Source of the DNA: Utricularia gibba
Taxonomy: Eukaryota; Streptophyta; Magnoliopsida; Lamiales; Lentibulariaceae
Direction: 5' to 3'
DNA length: 64,000 bases
Assembly (NCBI GenBank): GCA_002189035.1
Contig: NEEC01000021.1
Location: 868,001-932,000 of the forward strand
The position numbers and the translations under genes were made by a program. Positions 47,901 through 61,528 of the stretch are shown piece after piece (the first letter of the stretch is position 1; the number at the start of each line of letters is the position of its first letter). Below the pieces are notes generated by a model. It saw only the letters and a list, made by a program, of their open reading frames with translations, searched no databases and was not told the DNA's origin.

Positions 47901-49030
47901 AGGGATGGTTTTACCATCACAAGCTTTTCAACCTTCAGCTCCACCTTTTGCTTCGTCCCTTGACTGGAAACAATACTACCTTGTACCCACACTGAAGCAC
48001 CAGTTGAAATCAACCCATTCTCCACCTGCAAATAAAATGGAAATCAATGACAACTTATGATTAATAAACAATTCATTAGAGTTTATCGTCGGTCAAATGA
48101 ATTTTCTATTAATGTACAAGTCTCAATAAAACACATAATCCACTATGGCAGAGCCCACACACAGAAAATTCGAAGGTCCTTTTTGCTGAGGTTTCAGCAT
48201 CTACAGAGACCAGAACTATCAAAAATATAACTGGTTCCAATGCCTTAAAGCAAGCTCTTAACATGAAAAACATCATACTGGGTATGGTGTACCCACCAGC
48301 TGAAAAGTTCTAAAATTTGTTGCAGGAAAAGCAATGAAAAAAAAAAACCAAGGCTTTTTGAGAACAGGATATACCGAGAAACTGACACATCAAACATGCA
48401 ACTGATATAAAAGCGTGCCAAGGCTTATCCCAGAGCATGTCATTAAAAAAACTACTGTTATTGACTTCTCTGTCTGCGGCAAAATGCATAATGTACCTGA
48501 TCATAACCATCAGCGTCGGACGTCATCACACATTGCATATTTGAAAGGCAAGAGCCATCATTGACCTGTTCAGTGAAAATAAACATCAGAGTGCATTTCA
48601 TACAAGGACAAAGCAGACCAGAACAGAATGCAGCAGTTGTGCTAACTTCAAGAAATATAACATTGCTCTGAACCCTGAATGTCCGAACCCATCCTGTGAT
48701 GACTACAACTTCCCCCAGTCGGTCGACTCCCTGATCAGGTCCGCCTTTTATACCAGCAATCCTCAATTTCTTCCTGAAGTCGCGGATTTTGAGACTACGA
48801 GACTGCTGAGATGGCTCAGAATTACAAGTTTCCCCAGCAGGAGTTGCAGCCGAGAGTGAAGCACAGAATTTGACTTGACGGGAGTTGGCAGTGCGGGAAA
48901 ACTTCTGCAGCGGCAGGTAAGTGTGGAACATTGTCCGGCAGTAAAACAAGGAGAGGCGACAAGAAGCACTGACAAACGGCTTCATCCGACGGACAACTGC
49001 CGCGGCTGCCGGAGATACCGCAGCCGCCAT
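44981..49030 (-). CDS. SYNO: Asparaginyl-tRNA synthetase, chloroplast/mitochondrial
   Basis: Class IIb aminoacyl-tRNA synthetase charging tRNA-Asn, with an organellar presequence (residues 1 to about 85, Ala/Ser/Arg-rich). Fifteen exons from 48647-49030 down to 44981-45096 join in phase to 563 aa without correction. The OB-fold anticodon domain includes [21 protein letters not shown]. Motif 1 region: [19 protein letters not shown] with [17 protein letters not shown]. Motif 2: [21 protein letters not shown] followed by IEPELAFAD. Motif 3: [21 protein letters not shown]. It ends PRAPGSADF. The donor of exon 6 is a strong GC site (GCAAGT at 46957). The same gene can serve both organelles in plants; that is family knowledge, not seen here. 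Confidence 0.95.
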
Positions 49031-49990
49031 TAGTCCAGTGTCAGATTTCCTCTGGCGATCGAGTGTTTTAAGGCCAGAATCTGAGCAGGATAGAACTGCA
49101 GACTTGCACACAATTTTTTAAAAAATCCAGTGTCACAGTGATGGCACGGCCCGGGTAGGGCACCCATAAGGCTCATTTTGGAAAATGGGCACGGCCCGAA
49201 AAAATACTTTTTATTTGATTAAAGTTAAAAAACATTTGATATATAAATTTTATAAATATATCTTGTTGAAAAAGGGGTGGAATTTGAGAGTAGCACCCCA
49301 AATATTTACGGTAAAATTTTATAATACATTTATCATAAATATAACAATACACAAACATGATATATTTCATTCAATCAAATCTTAATTAATGTTCTAGAAA
49401 ATTTTTGAAAGTTGTTTTTATTTTTTAAATTATTTTTAAAAAATAGAAATAAAAGATAAAAGTAATCAATTTATTAATTTTTTTAAAATAATTTTTATAA
49501 TTATAATTTTATTAAAAATACTTTTATAATTAAAAATATTCTAAAACAAAATTATTTTTAATTTTGAAAAATAGAAATAAGTTTTAAAAATTTTTCAGAA
49601 CACTGTTTTATTCTCGCCAAACTCCAAAAACATGACACAACGATACAATATAACTCTAACAAAAGAATTTTGATTCATCAAACTCAATATGTGAATGTGA
49701 CAAATCTTATCACGAATTTTTTTTAAGTAGTTTCTCTTGAAATGATATCCATATTGAAGGCAGTTGGCACTGACGAAGCCTGGTTTCTGTGTGCCTTCTG
49801 TTGCTCTGGATGCAACCGTGAAACCAAGGCGTCTGCATGTTTATACATCCAAATCTAGTAATAACTGGCAATAAAACGATTTCATTCTCCGGCCAAGGAA
49901 CAAAACTGTGAATCTCAGGATGACAACAATCATGGCGGTGTGTTACACTACTTGCACAAAAAAATGAAATGGAGCTCAACCCAAATGCTG
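49031..49990. other. Synthetase promoter and helicase 3' flank
   Basis: 960 bp. The leader and promoter of the synthetase gene lie at the left, with two GGCACGGCCCG direct repeats at about 49143 and 49189. A MITE-like element is in the middle and the helicase 3' UTR at the right. Confidence 0.55.
49390..49602. mobile_element. MITE-like element, copy A
   Basis: The left end TGTTCTAGAAAATTTTTGAA pairs with the right end, which in reverse complement starts TGTTCTGAAAAATTTTTAAA. Both ends continue into TATTTTTATTTTT-like sequence for about 40 bp. Length 213 bp, AT-rich, no coding. A longer relative lies at 63001. Target duplications are not clear. Confidence 0.6.
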
Positions 49991-52900
49991 TTAATGCCTT
50001 ACAAATTGCCTGATGTCGCCTTGAGCTTTCCTTCCGTAAGGGTTGCTCTCACTGAAGTCGCCGGTTCTGGGCCTCTTCTTCCTGAACTTGGATGCATTGC
50101 TGTCTATGTTTATGTTTACTTTCGGGGGGATGCGAAGCAGAAAGAAGCAGCTACAGCCTGATGGAAAGGAAGGAATGAATCATCATTCAACTGAATATTA
50201 ATCAAGTAAAGGCGCAGTCTTTTCCAAATGCATTAAAACCCACGAGTGTTACAGCAAGGAACACGGAAACTCAACCAACTGCAAAGACGATGAAAGTTGG
50301 AAATGTGCAAATGGGTTGTGCAGAAGAACCCCAACTGATTGCCAGTAAAAAATTGCAGAAAAATACACGTAGAATGACGCAAAGCCACCTACAATTCCAG
50401 CTTAATGACAACATGCATTTAGGGATGCATGCTAGACATATGAGTGTGGGTGTACCTGGAGATCAAGCCGGTGAACATTAAATATTTCCTTCATGGAGTG
50501 GGAATTGTATGCCAGAATATAGGATCTGTATGCATCTTTAGCTGACTTATTCAAATTATAGTTGTTGGAGACCAGCTTTACCTGCGCATAGAACAGAAGT
50601 AAAGCCCTCCATAGAGGATAGCTGTTGTTAACATTACAGCATTGATGACCATAGGAAACCTACCAATTGACTTTGGACATTTGCTAGTTTCTTCTTATCG
50701 AATTCGTACTCTTTGATTGGCACTTTTGCATCCTGTACATCGCAGCAAATACACATTTTCAGAAGAATCCCATCATCAGAGGCAGTAACATGTAACATGT
50801 TGATTTTTCAAGTAATGCTAACATGAACAGCTGGACATTCGATGAAAAGTTTAGCAAGAAATACAACTTCAATGGATTTTCATATTCATTGGCAGCAAAT
50901 GACAACATCCATGAAAATTACACAAATTCGAGGTAGACTATTTAGCATCTTGCCCTATCAATTTAGTGGGTTAGTGGCAGGATAATTGCTGGAAGCAAAA
51001 TAGGAGAGTCATATTTTTAACATTTCCTACTTTGTGTACATTAATACATCAGCGAAGTTAAAAAAATATTGAAATCTAACAAAACGCAAACCTTAAGGTA
51101 TTTTAGAAACTGTAACTCTTCTGGTATCAAGAAAAGCAACGCATTCCCTTTTGCACCTTCACCACGAGCAGTTCGGCCAACTCTGTGAATATATTCCTGA
51201 GCGCACAAAAAACAATTTAGTTCATGCAAGATTGGGGAAGGCAGAGGACAGCATCCCCTGCTAAATCACCTTCGGCTCATCTGGGGGATCATACTGCACG
51301 ATCCAGTCCTGAAAATTGTTAACAACAGCAATCAGTATAACTCTGAAAGTGAAAACCCAATGCTCTTCAACTGTAAACTACAGGTGAATTACTTGAGCTT
51401 ATGCTTTGTTCTATACTCTCACTAGTTATCAAATGAGAAATTAACGGTGTCAAACAAATTATAGTATACCACAGCAGGAATGTCAAGACCACGTGCTGCA
51501 ACATCTGTACAAAGTAAAATTCCCTTCTCTGCACTGCAGAAACGAGTGAAGGTAGATGTTCGGTTTTCTTGCTTTTTCTTCCCATGTATATCCAGACAAT
51601 CAATCTCAATGTGCCGAAGAAGTTCATAATGGAATTTGACAGAATTGCACGATGAGAAGAAAACCATCACTTTCTTGGAAAGGTTCCTCTTCAAAAATGA
51701 ATAAAGAAGAATAAATCTCATAGCACTTGGCACAATACAATAGCCTTGTTGCAGTCCTTCATTTGTGGCCTACATTGCCAGTGAATGATAAACTCAGTAA
51801 TGAAAGTGAAGTGCCAAATATTCACATAACAGTACGAGTGAAAGAACAATATGACAAGATCGATTACCCTTTTCCTTCCATCATCTACGTCAACAAAGAC
51901 AGGAACCTTTTGGCATGATAATTTAGCAAGATCTTCAACCTGAACGTAAAGAGTATTTGAAATTATATACAATTTTGAGCATGCAAATATCAACATAATG
52001 CAAGAATACTAGCACACGAGATTTTCAATTTGGAGAACTATATTCTCAGGTTTGTGTGCATGCAGAATGCTCAATTATCCCCTTCATACATCTAACCAAC
52101 ACCAGACTCCATAATGTCCCTTTCAAGCAGCAATGCCCATACCTTCTTAGTCTGTGTAGCAGAGAAAAGAACTGTTTGCCTCTCCTGCATGATAGTTTGC
52201 CAATCAGAATATTTACATGCAGGTTTTATAAACCTTATAAATGAATAGGAATGCGAGTACTTAAATAAGAAGCGGCTTCTTGTTACACCTGTATTTTACC
52301 TTCGGCAAAATTTTAATGATCTGCTTCATTTCCTCTTCAAAGTTGGCTTCTAAAATCCTATCAGCTTCATCAATCACTAAGCACTGCAATGAAAGAATCG
52401 GGTTGGTTAGGGTCATCGGGCAACCAAACCATGGATTCAGAAATGAAGGAAAATGAATAGGATTCAGCATTGGGGAAATACTACGGTGTGGCGTGATCCT
52501 GGTTGTAGATTATAAATTTATGATATCATATCAATCAAAAGTAATCAATGAAAGTGTGAAAAACTACAGAATGGAGGAAAACGAACAGAACGCAAGTAAC
52601 ATTCAAAATATTAATAACATTTAACATATTGATAGAGTCAAAAGGAAAACAATATGACAAATAACATTAACATGACTAACTGAAGACTTTGGTGCATGTT
52701 TTTTTCCAGTTCATAAGTTTTATCTAGAAATTATTAATACAGAGACACTAAGCATGAAACCAGGCAACGTCTAGATACTTTCCTTGCCTTGAAGTTGTAA
52801 GGCGGTAAAAATGAGAAGGAAAAATTTTCAATTACCCAAATCCGGATTGAATCAATGAGGACACAAAGACAAAAAAAAGAACTGAGGAGTTTATGACAAA

Positions 52901-54313
52901 CATCTGCATTTAACTACGTAGGGCATGAAAATGGCTTAGTTAAATACCTTCAAGTTTTTATATATAAAACCCTTCGTATTCTGGAGATGGTCCAGAAGAC
53001 GGCCTGGTGTGGAGACTAATATATTTGCTCCTTTTGCAATACGCTCAGCTTCTCCTCTTCGTGAAGAACCACCAATCGCCAGTCCCACTGTCTGTGTGTG
53101 ATACTTCAGAAGCTCCTTTGCTACACCATGAGTCTGTAAAATATTCAAAAAGACGAAGCAACAACAGAAAAAGGTCAATGCTGAAATTTGGCCTACTGCT
53201 TTACAGAAGATGTATATCCTAAATATCCATGCAATTCACATACATGCAGGCTCACCGCCTTATACCCTACAGTATAATGCAAAATAAAAGGAATAAACAA
53301 ATGCAAACACAATTGTTCACTGAAGGGACAGAAGGACACCAGAAAAACAACCAATCTGACAGCAATGCGATGCCATCTATTTTAAAAAATGTCAATGGCC
53401 AATGCCCGAACACCATTGGAACACTAGCATTGTAGAAGTCAAATACACTTTTCACCATTGCCCATAAATCATTGGACAACCATATATAAACTATCACAGC
53501 TTATTAATTAGAAATTACCTGTATTGCTAACTCCCTTGTTGGACAAATGACAATGACACCAGTACCATTCCGGGGAGCAAAAGAAAGCGCACGTAGCAAT
53601 TCAACAGATGGAATCAAAAAAGCTAGGGTCTTTCCTGAACCAGTCCTTGCGGCTCCAAGGAAGTCCTTACCCTCCAAAATAGGTGGAATTCCTCTAGCTT
53701 GAATCTTCATCATTAGAGAAAAAAAAAAAAACTTCAACTTCAGAAATTACAAAACTGTTATGTCCATGAAAATACAAGGTGGAGAATGAAAATTCTCCAA
53801 TCCTCGACAAGAAATATGTTCAAACAGTAAAGGAACAATATGCACACACGACATGAAAATAAAATAACAAAAAGAGTTTTTTTTTTTCCCAAACCTGAGT
53901 CATATACTCAAACCCCATATCCTTGATGGCATTCTTCGTTTTCTCCGACCAGGGCTGCGCAGCAAAAGATTCATCACTCATAATCCCGGATCCAGAACCC
54001 TTGCTTCCTCTCTGAGACTGGCGTTTATCAGAATCATGTTTTACAAGTTCTGTCCCTTCCCTATTCACAGCCTCAGTTTCCTCCGCACTTATTCCTCCCT
54101 CCTCGTTCTCGTTCTCTTCTTCATAATCATTAACTACTGCCCACTCGGCTCCGGAATTGTATCCACAACACTGCTATCACTCTTGCTTTTGCGCTTCCTC
54201 TTGGCAGAGGATTTCTTCGCCTTAATCTCGCTGGAACCCATTGGACGATTATCTCCTCCGGCAGCAAGGTTGGAGGCCGTGATGACTGCAAAAGAGTTGA
54301 CGACGGTACTCAT
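49991..54313 (-). CDS. RH51: DEAD-box ATP-dependent RNA helicase, Has1/DDX18 type
   Basis: Nucleolar helicase for ribosome assembly (yeast Has1, human DDX18, plant RH27/RH51). Twelve exons from 53895-54313 down to 49991-50157, about 598 aa; the alternative start at 54241 gives 574. The N-terminus is Lys/Arg/Glu-rich and disordered. Core motifs in order: [16 protein letters not shown] (Q motif), AARTGSGKT (I), PTRELA (Ia), STPGR (Ib), VIDEADRIL (II), FSATQT (III), [11 protein letters not shown] (IV), [13 protein letters not shown] (V), HRVGRTARG (VI). The C-terminus [25 protein letters not shown] is the Has1-specific domain. Ten internal exons are each a multiple of three. One base is missing in exon 1 (GG at 54147-54148) and one in the last exon (G run 50124-50129); without it the protein would stop just after SFCFAS. 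Confidence 0.93.
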
Positions 54314-57300
54314 TGAACTAGGGGTAACAGCAGGCAGGCCTGGATAACCGTCGGTCAGACCCAATCTAATCCTTCTTCGGCCCATATACCCTTAGTATCG
54401 GCCCATCAACAAAGATGACAGGCCCGTTATTTTAGAGAAAAAGAAAATATTTTTTTAATGACAAAAAAATTGATCTTTGTGAATAAAAATAAAAGCTACC
54501 TAATTTAAATTATGATTTGGGGGTGGTGCGGAAGGCGTTTTAGAATCCGGGTCAAATGTGGGTCAGATTTGATTCAATCCAAACTCATAATTTTTTGAAT
54601 TCGATTCAATCATTTTTAAAAATTAAAACACTTAAAATTTAAAAATATCAACATTTACCAATTATTTTATTTTTATAATAAATTTAGTTCAATTTAATTC
54701 AATAAAAATAATTCAATCTAAAATCATAAATAAACCGAACAATAAGTTGAACTCAATCTTGAAATGTTGTGTATAGACAAACTATTATAAATGAAGAAGA
54801 GAATAAGATTAAGTAGAATACTCACGTAAATTTTAAATAAATTCTTTTCTCCAAAAATGAATAACGTAAAACTATAAAGTTTGAGTATTTAAAATCAATA
54901 ATATTGTACAATTAGCGACATTTGCTCTTTATACGAAATTGAATGCATGGATACATGAATCTAAATATATCAATACCTTGGCATAGTCTCGCCTATTATT
55001 TATTAAAATTAAAAATTAATAACATAATAAAAATATATTAAAAATAAGAATATGTGCATGCCGAATGCATGGCGTAGGGAATTCCTAGTGCATACGTGTT
55101 ATATATACAATGTAGAGATAATGGGAACAAAATGTCGTATTCCGGGTTTTAAATCATCTAAATTTTTAATGGATTTTCGGATTTTTTTTCAATTTAAAAT
55201 TGAACTTTAATTATGAGTTATCAGAAAAATAAAATTAAAACCCCAAGTCGTTTTCGTAAGTTGATGATTAAAAGTGTGTTGTGTGAGAGACACGCCTTAC
55301 CAGCGAGACGGTGGGCCCCATCCAAAGTCTGTCCATTCGGGATCTCCCCATCACTTGCTTCTGGATGGTGGGACCCTTCAGCTTCTTTATTTTTCCATTT
55401 CAATTCTATTTTTAATTAGTTATTGATGTGAATGGAATAAAATGAGTTTAATTTAAATAAATATAATGTAGAGTGATTAGTATTTAAATAATATTTAATT
55501 AAAATTATTAAAATTTAATTTTAGTGTAATTAAAATACGAAAAAACTATATTTTTAAATAAAGTCATATATATAAGATTAAAAAAACTCAAGTAATCATA
55601 AATTTATTTAAACTCTCAAATCAAACACTCTATAATTTATAATTTTAACTTTAAACCCACTCCATTCCGGATGAATTAAAAATCTAGTCATGAATCAGAT
55701 ATTATATGAGAAAAATAATCAATTTTCTTAATATGAATTTTTTAATTTATTATTTAAGATAAAATGTACAGATTGATCATTTTTTTTCTAAATTTACTTC
55801 AATTTCTAAATCTCAATTCAATCAACCTAAATTTGCTTAATGTCGGAATATCGAACACTGGTTACTACAAGTAATCATAAACTAGAAATTAATCATGTGA
55901 GCGTTACCGAGTATCAAATATATTGAATTTGGATCCCTAATTGATCAAAATTGCCCTAGGGCTGTGTTTGGTAATAAGGATAACATGAGATATACTAACA
56001 TTCCGAATAATAATAATATGTTTGGTAATCAAAAGTAAATTTTATCGAAATACTTTTTTACTTTCTATAACGCATAAAACTGTTTTCATCAATATTCCTC
56101 ATTATTTTTATATCTTCACTAGGAGAAACTTATACCGGAATAATTTATAACGATATAGCTAACAAACACGGGATAAATGTATACTTGTTTTTCTTTCTTT
56201 TTTTTGTTGGAAAAACAAATTCTGGCTGTGGCAAGGCGACAGCAAAATAGCATCGTGTACAAATATCTCGATAGACGTCAAAATCCACGGCCCCACTTAA
56301 GGATATGACGTGTCATATTTTTAATTAATAATATTTTTTTGAAATTTGATTTGGGAAATAATATCCAATGGGCCTGTGAAGCCACCGAAGTGGGTATCCC
56401 TGAGCCTCTCCAAGATATTTTATACGGACAGAAGATGATTATTCTTATAACATGAACATTTACTGCTGTCGGCCTACTCGCCTCCGACCAACGGCCACAA
56501 GGATGCTCGTGCACTAACACTTGATCTTTTTGGATATTTTGTGTGTGTCGTGATATTTTTTAGGCTTCCCCTGAAGATGGGCTCTTCCAAAGCTGCAGAG
56601 TTCATTTCAATCTCCCTCTGGCAGGGCGTCACTGCAGCAAATCCAAGGGCATTTTCGGCATTAATAATTTCATAAAATGATTCTATTTAATTTTTAAATA
56701 TACTAATATTTTAATCCTTTTATAGTAAAAGATTTAATTCCACTACTCAAATTTTTCGTATCACGGGTATCGAACGATAGTTGAGATCCTGCAGAGTAAC
56801 TTCGAGAATTATTTAAATAATTCTCATAGTATAATTTTAATATTTTAAAATTTTTCTTCTTTTTGATCGGTTTTTTTATTTATTCATTTTTAAAATCGAT
56901 TTTAAATTTAGTTAAATCCAAATCAATTCAATCCTTTTCCACTCCTATTCCTATTTTACCCTTGTCATCATTTCTGATGTCAAAAAGCTTTCCAACCTGT
57001 AACATGTTTCGAAACATGAAGTATAAAATAAATAATACTTTATTTAAATTATCTGTGTTTCAATAAATACGTATAATATGATTTAGATTAAGGTTTTGTT
57101 TGATAGATGAATTTTACTGTTTTGCTTGGATAGTTTCAAAACTCACATCAAACATGAGTTTTGAAATATTCAACTTTCAGTGTATCACTTGTTTTATAAA
57201 ATATTTGTATATCATTATACTGATCTACTATACATACATTATTATTATTACCCGTTGTTTAAATTCAAATACATCCTTTGAATTTAATAAAAAAAATATT

Positions 57301-58014
57301 TTTATTTATTATAATTTATGGTGTTATGTAATGATCATTTTATTAATAATTCTAAATATCGAATAATTTATAATTAACGTTTCGTCGATTCTTCCTCGTC
57401 GTTTTCGGGTCATGATCTCACACCTTAGCGACAAGGCAAACACAAACAAGAATCCTAATCAACTTAGACTTCTCTACAGAAGACTGCACCAAACCCCACC
57501 AAATCATCCCTTAACATAAGCTTAAGCTTTCATTATTGGTTAATATGCTCTATTTTGTTTTTAAAAAAAAATAAAAGAAAGCACTCCTATTTTAATATTT
57601 AAATGAATTTTCAAATATTTGCATGATTAGAGTGGTGAGTGGTGCGGTGGCGAGGGGCGGGGGCCCCATGAATTTGGAACCACGGTAGCCGGCACACCAC
57701 CACGCGGTTTTATTTCTTTGGGGGAAACCAAAGCATGAGCCTTGGGTGGTGCCGCCCGACACTCAAATAGTAAGTTTTGTTCCTTTTTTTTCATAGAAAA
57801 AAGAAAAAAAAGAAAAAGAAAAAGAAAATCTCCAATTTTGATTTTTATTAATACAGGGATAGAATTTGGGAATTATTTTTTATTAGAATATTTTAATTAC
57901 TATAAAAATGACATTTAATATCCTGGGTAAATAATATTTTTTTGTAATTTTATTTTACTTTTTTTTATTCTTGATGACATGGGTGAGTAGCCCACCCACC
58001 GTCCACCACTGACG
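54314..58014. other. AT-rich intergenic region
   Basis: 3.7 kb with no gene I can support. The helicase leader is at the left. A possible short terminal-inverted-repeat element at about 55964-56175 is too weak to call. 57641-57760 is a GC-richer patch, and a purine tract runs at 57797-57829. Confidence 0.55.
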
Positions 58015-58024
58015 ATATAAATAG
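58015..58024 (+). promoter_or_regulatory. TATA box of the aspartic protease
   Basis: TATAAATAG-type box about 40 bp before the first ATG, implying a very short 5' UTR. Confidence 0.7.
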
Positions 58025-58056
58025 AGCGACCACAAGGACGCCATACCGAAGAGGCA

Positions 58057-59513
58057 ATGGGTTACAGTCTCCTCGTCCTGGTGCTGTTTCTCCTCAACTC
58101 CATTCCTTCCATGCCGCCGTCCTCCTCTCTCTCTCCCACACCATCTCCGCCGCGCAATTCAACGCTACCCACCATCTCCTGAAGTCAACCGCCGCCCGCT
58201 CTGCGGCCCGCTTCCAACGCTATACCCGCCGTGTTTCTCTCCCACTTTCCCCTGGAACGGACTACACGCTCTCCTTCTCGCTTGGATCACAAACCATTTC
58301 GCTGTATATGGACACCGGGAGCGATGTCGTTTGGATACCATGCCACCCTTTCCGATGTATCCTCTGCGACGGCAAGTACTCTCCGGCGACGGTTTCCCAC
58401 CCGGGCCCTCTGAACCTCACGCAGAGCAGTGTCTCCCGTACACCCTGCAAATCGGCTGCCTGTTCAGCTGTTCATTCATCTCTCCCGTCCTCTGATCTCT
58501 GCGCGATCGCTGAATGCCCCATCGACGCTATTGAAATGGGCGAATGTGATAAATTCTCTTGCCCGTCTTTCTACTACGCCTACGGCGACGGAAGCTTGAT
58601 CGGGAAGCTGTACCAGGATACTCTCAACATTCCCATGTCGGCGCCGGGGTTGAAACTACATAATTTCACCTTTGGGTGTGCGCATAGCGCGCTTGGAGAG
58701 CCCATTGGCGTGGCCGGTTTCGGCCGCGGAGTACTCTCCTTGCCGGCGCAGGTAGCCGAAATGTCGCCGGATATTGGTAATTACTTCTCGTACTGCTTGA
58801 TTTCTCATGCGTTTGACGAAGCTCGAGTGCGGCAGCCGAGTCCGCTGATTCTTGGCCGGAATCGGGGAAATCAGAATGACGAATATAGAGTTAACAAGGA
58901 GGAGGGGGAGGTTGTGCTTTACACCTACACGCCGTTGTTGGAAAATCCCAAGCATTCGTACTTCTATTGCGTGGGGCTAGAAGCGATGTCGGTCGGAAAT
59001 CGGCGAATTCCCGCTCCGGTGAGTTTACAGAGGGTTGATCCGAGAGGTAACGGCGGGATGGTGGTGGATTCAGGGACAACCTTTACAATGCTTCCGACGA
59101 AATTCTACCAATCGGTACTCTCAGAATTCAACCGCCAAATCGGCACCGCTTACAATCGGGCAACCGCCGTGGAGGAGCGAACTGGGCTGCACCCATGTTT
59201 CTACGCCCAATCAGATGAGAAAGACAAACCCTGGCGCAGATTACCGACATTGGCGCTACATTTCGGAGGAAATTCCACGGTGGTGATGCCCGAAGAAACT
59301 ACTTCCACGATTTCATCGACACCGATGTCCACCGGAGGGTGGGGTGCGTCATGCTGATGGACGGCGGCGCCGCGGGGATGTGGAGGAAGAGGGCCGGCAG
59401 GACTGTTTGGGAATTACCAGCAGCAGGGGTTTGAAGTAGTTTATGACTTGGAACAAAAGCGAGTGGGGTTCGCGCGCCGGAAATGCGCGTCGTTGTGGAA
59501 GACACTCAGCTAG
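58057..59513 (+). CDS. Pepsin-like aspartic protease (A1 family), frame broken
   Basis: Intronless, resembling the Arabidopsis 'probable aspartyl protease At4g16563' group. The signal peptide is [17 protein letters not shown]. The catalytic sites are LYMDTGSDVVWIPC and VVDSGTTFTMLP. Nepenthesin-type features include many cysteines (CHPFRCILCDGK), FGCAHSALGEPIGVAGFGRG and FSYCLISHAFD. The C-terminus is QQQGFEVVYDLEQKRVGFAR and ends CASLWKTLS. Four one-base gaps break the raw frame, near 58107, 59296-59298, 59374-59377 and 59391-59393. 1457 nt plus 4 is an exact multiple of three (486 aa). All conserved residues survive on both sides, so consensus errors are likelier than decay, but a young pseudogene cannot be excluded. 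Confidence 0.8.
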
Positions 59514-61493
59514 GTGGCGGGATGGATGACGTCGATAGTTCAACGGGCTGGCCAGATTACTCGGGTCGGGTATCCCTTTTTGCACAAAAATAAACAGTAC
59601 TTTAAAATGGCAACCCAAATCTGTACATTTAAACATATTTAAATTATAGTATTTAATTTTTAACATTACACATGAAAATTTTAATTTTAATTTTCAAATA
59701 CAACGAATTAATATTAATATTCTAAATCCAGAAAAAACATTGGGTTTAAAAATCAAAATTTCTACTAAAGAAAGGTTTTTTGTATTTCATTCCTTCTAAA
59801 ATAATTTTGATAATTCATTCTAATAAAATAACAGCAGTAGGTCTATACTTTTTTTAAAAAAATAAAATAATCTAAAATTGTATCCGGATAAAATATAAAT
59901 TATTCGTATTTAATAATAAACTATTTTATATTTGGGAATAAATGAATAATTTATTTACAAACTTAGTTGGCATAATGATGGATTGAGATGGGAGTTGAAG
60001 AGGGAGGTCCATCCCCTCGGTCCTAGTCTACGTTACTCTGCCATCTGCCCATTAACGATCTTGGCTACAATCCAGCTGGCACCAAGCACCTTTTTATTAA
60101 TTTTTAAAGAAATAAATGTGGATAATAGTGTCTATTTTTAAATAATAAATTAAAATATATTTATATTATTTAAACACAATATGTAATTGATTTTAGTGTT
60201 TTAAAACTGTGGTTCATCGATCCTTATTGATGGAAAAGGAAAAATAATTTTATGATAATGTAAACAGTAGATATTTATTTTACAAATTAGTTGAGAGCAC
60301 AATTTTATTTTATAGTAAGATATAATATACTTAATTTTTAAGTAAAATTAATATTGGCCTATTGGGCATACCGTGCGAGTGCGGTGCATACGTGGACACG
60401 TGTTCCAAGGAGGAGTCCTGGAATTCGGCCCAGAAAAGCGTGTAAGTGCCAGCTGTTTTCCACACGTGTGATTTTCGCGAATAAGACTGAGGGCAAAACA
60501 AAAGAACGGTCCAATTTGGATACTATTCTCTAAATAGATTATTTTTGAATATTATATATATTGAAAATAATGGATCCCAACTTATTACACAAGGGATACA
60601 AAAAACATAAAGGGTTCGATTCATGACAGTCGAAATTTTGAAACCTTGGGTCGATGCATGTCACACTTTGAATTGCTTGAAATCAAAAATATTATGAACA
60701 ATTCAGACGAAGATATACATATGAAAAATTATTGATGTTTTAAAGTGGTATAAGTGGATTATTAATTTATTGAATGTTTTGAAAAATTAAATAATAAAAG
60801 AATTCATTGGTAAAAAAAATAATGGGCCGCATTTACCTCTCAAAAGGCCCACATTCCTCATCTAAAACTAGCTGATTTATCTTTTTATTGGGCCGGCTCA
60901 CTCGTTTGAGCCTGTTTTCAAAATTTAGAAGTCCAGCCTTCCCGCGTTCTTCACGGCTATATAATCAGCGTTTCTGTGCCCTTTTCATCATTCTGTAGAT
61001 TGTAGGATAGGGGTTTAGGGATTGTCGAGATGTAGAATTTTCAGATAGGATCAGGTATCATTTCCGTTCCTATTCTTTTCGATTTTCGTTTGTTTCCGCT
61101 ATCGCATGCCGTGCTTTGTTCGTCGTATTGCTTGGATTGAATACCATTTTGCCAATATTCGTTGGATCTCAAGGGGTTCTGTTTTTTTTAGTGCATCGTC
61201 ATCTCTTGATTTCATATTGTCTATATTCGTTGTTGATCTGAAGGGTACTGGCCTTTTACTCTTTATGCTGCATTTTATTCGTTCTTGGCGATTCTTGCGT
61301 TGATTTCCGGTATCAGGGATTCAATGGCTTCTAAGTTTGCGTTTGTGTGTCGGGCTGGGGTCTTGAGATCCTATTCATGCAATTTAGAACGAACGTAATC
61401 TGTGTTTCTTTTTTCTGTCGATCTTATCGTTGAATCGTGCCCGGTATAACTGTCGATTTATCTTGGTTTTCTTTCTTCTGCAGGAAAGCCGCC
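59514..61493. other. Intergenic DNA and a probable 5' leader
   Basis: AT-rich to about 60350. Then two ACGTG palindromes occur (60394-60406 and 60461-60470). 60960-61060 looks like a non-coding first exon (a TTTAGGGATT telo-like motif, then CAG/GTATC at about 61054) and 61484 a matching acceptor. No recognisable gene follows it. Confidence 0.45.
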
Positions 61494-61528
61494 ATGGCCG
61501 TCGCGGCAATCACTCTCCTCCATTCATC

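Noticed and set aside
55964-56175. Possible MITE with GTGTTTGGT-type ends
   Set aside because: Only about ten bases of the ends pair well and no target duplication is visible.
58057-59513. Calling the aspartic protease a plain pseudogene
   Set aside because: Four one-base losses in short runs match the pattern seen in several conserved genes here, and all catalytic and structural residues remain; left as a coding gene with a caution.
60600-60650. tRNA-like GGTTCGATTC T-loop motif
   Set aside because: No acceptor stem, D-arm or anticodon arm can be drawn around it.
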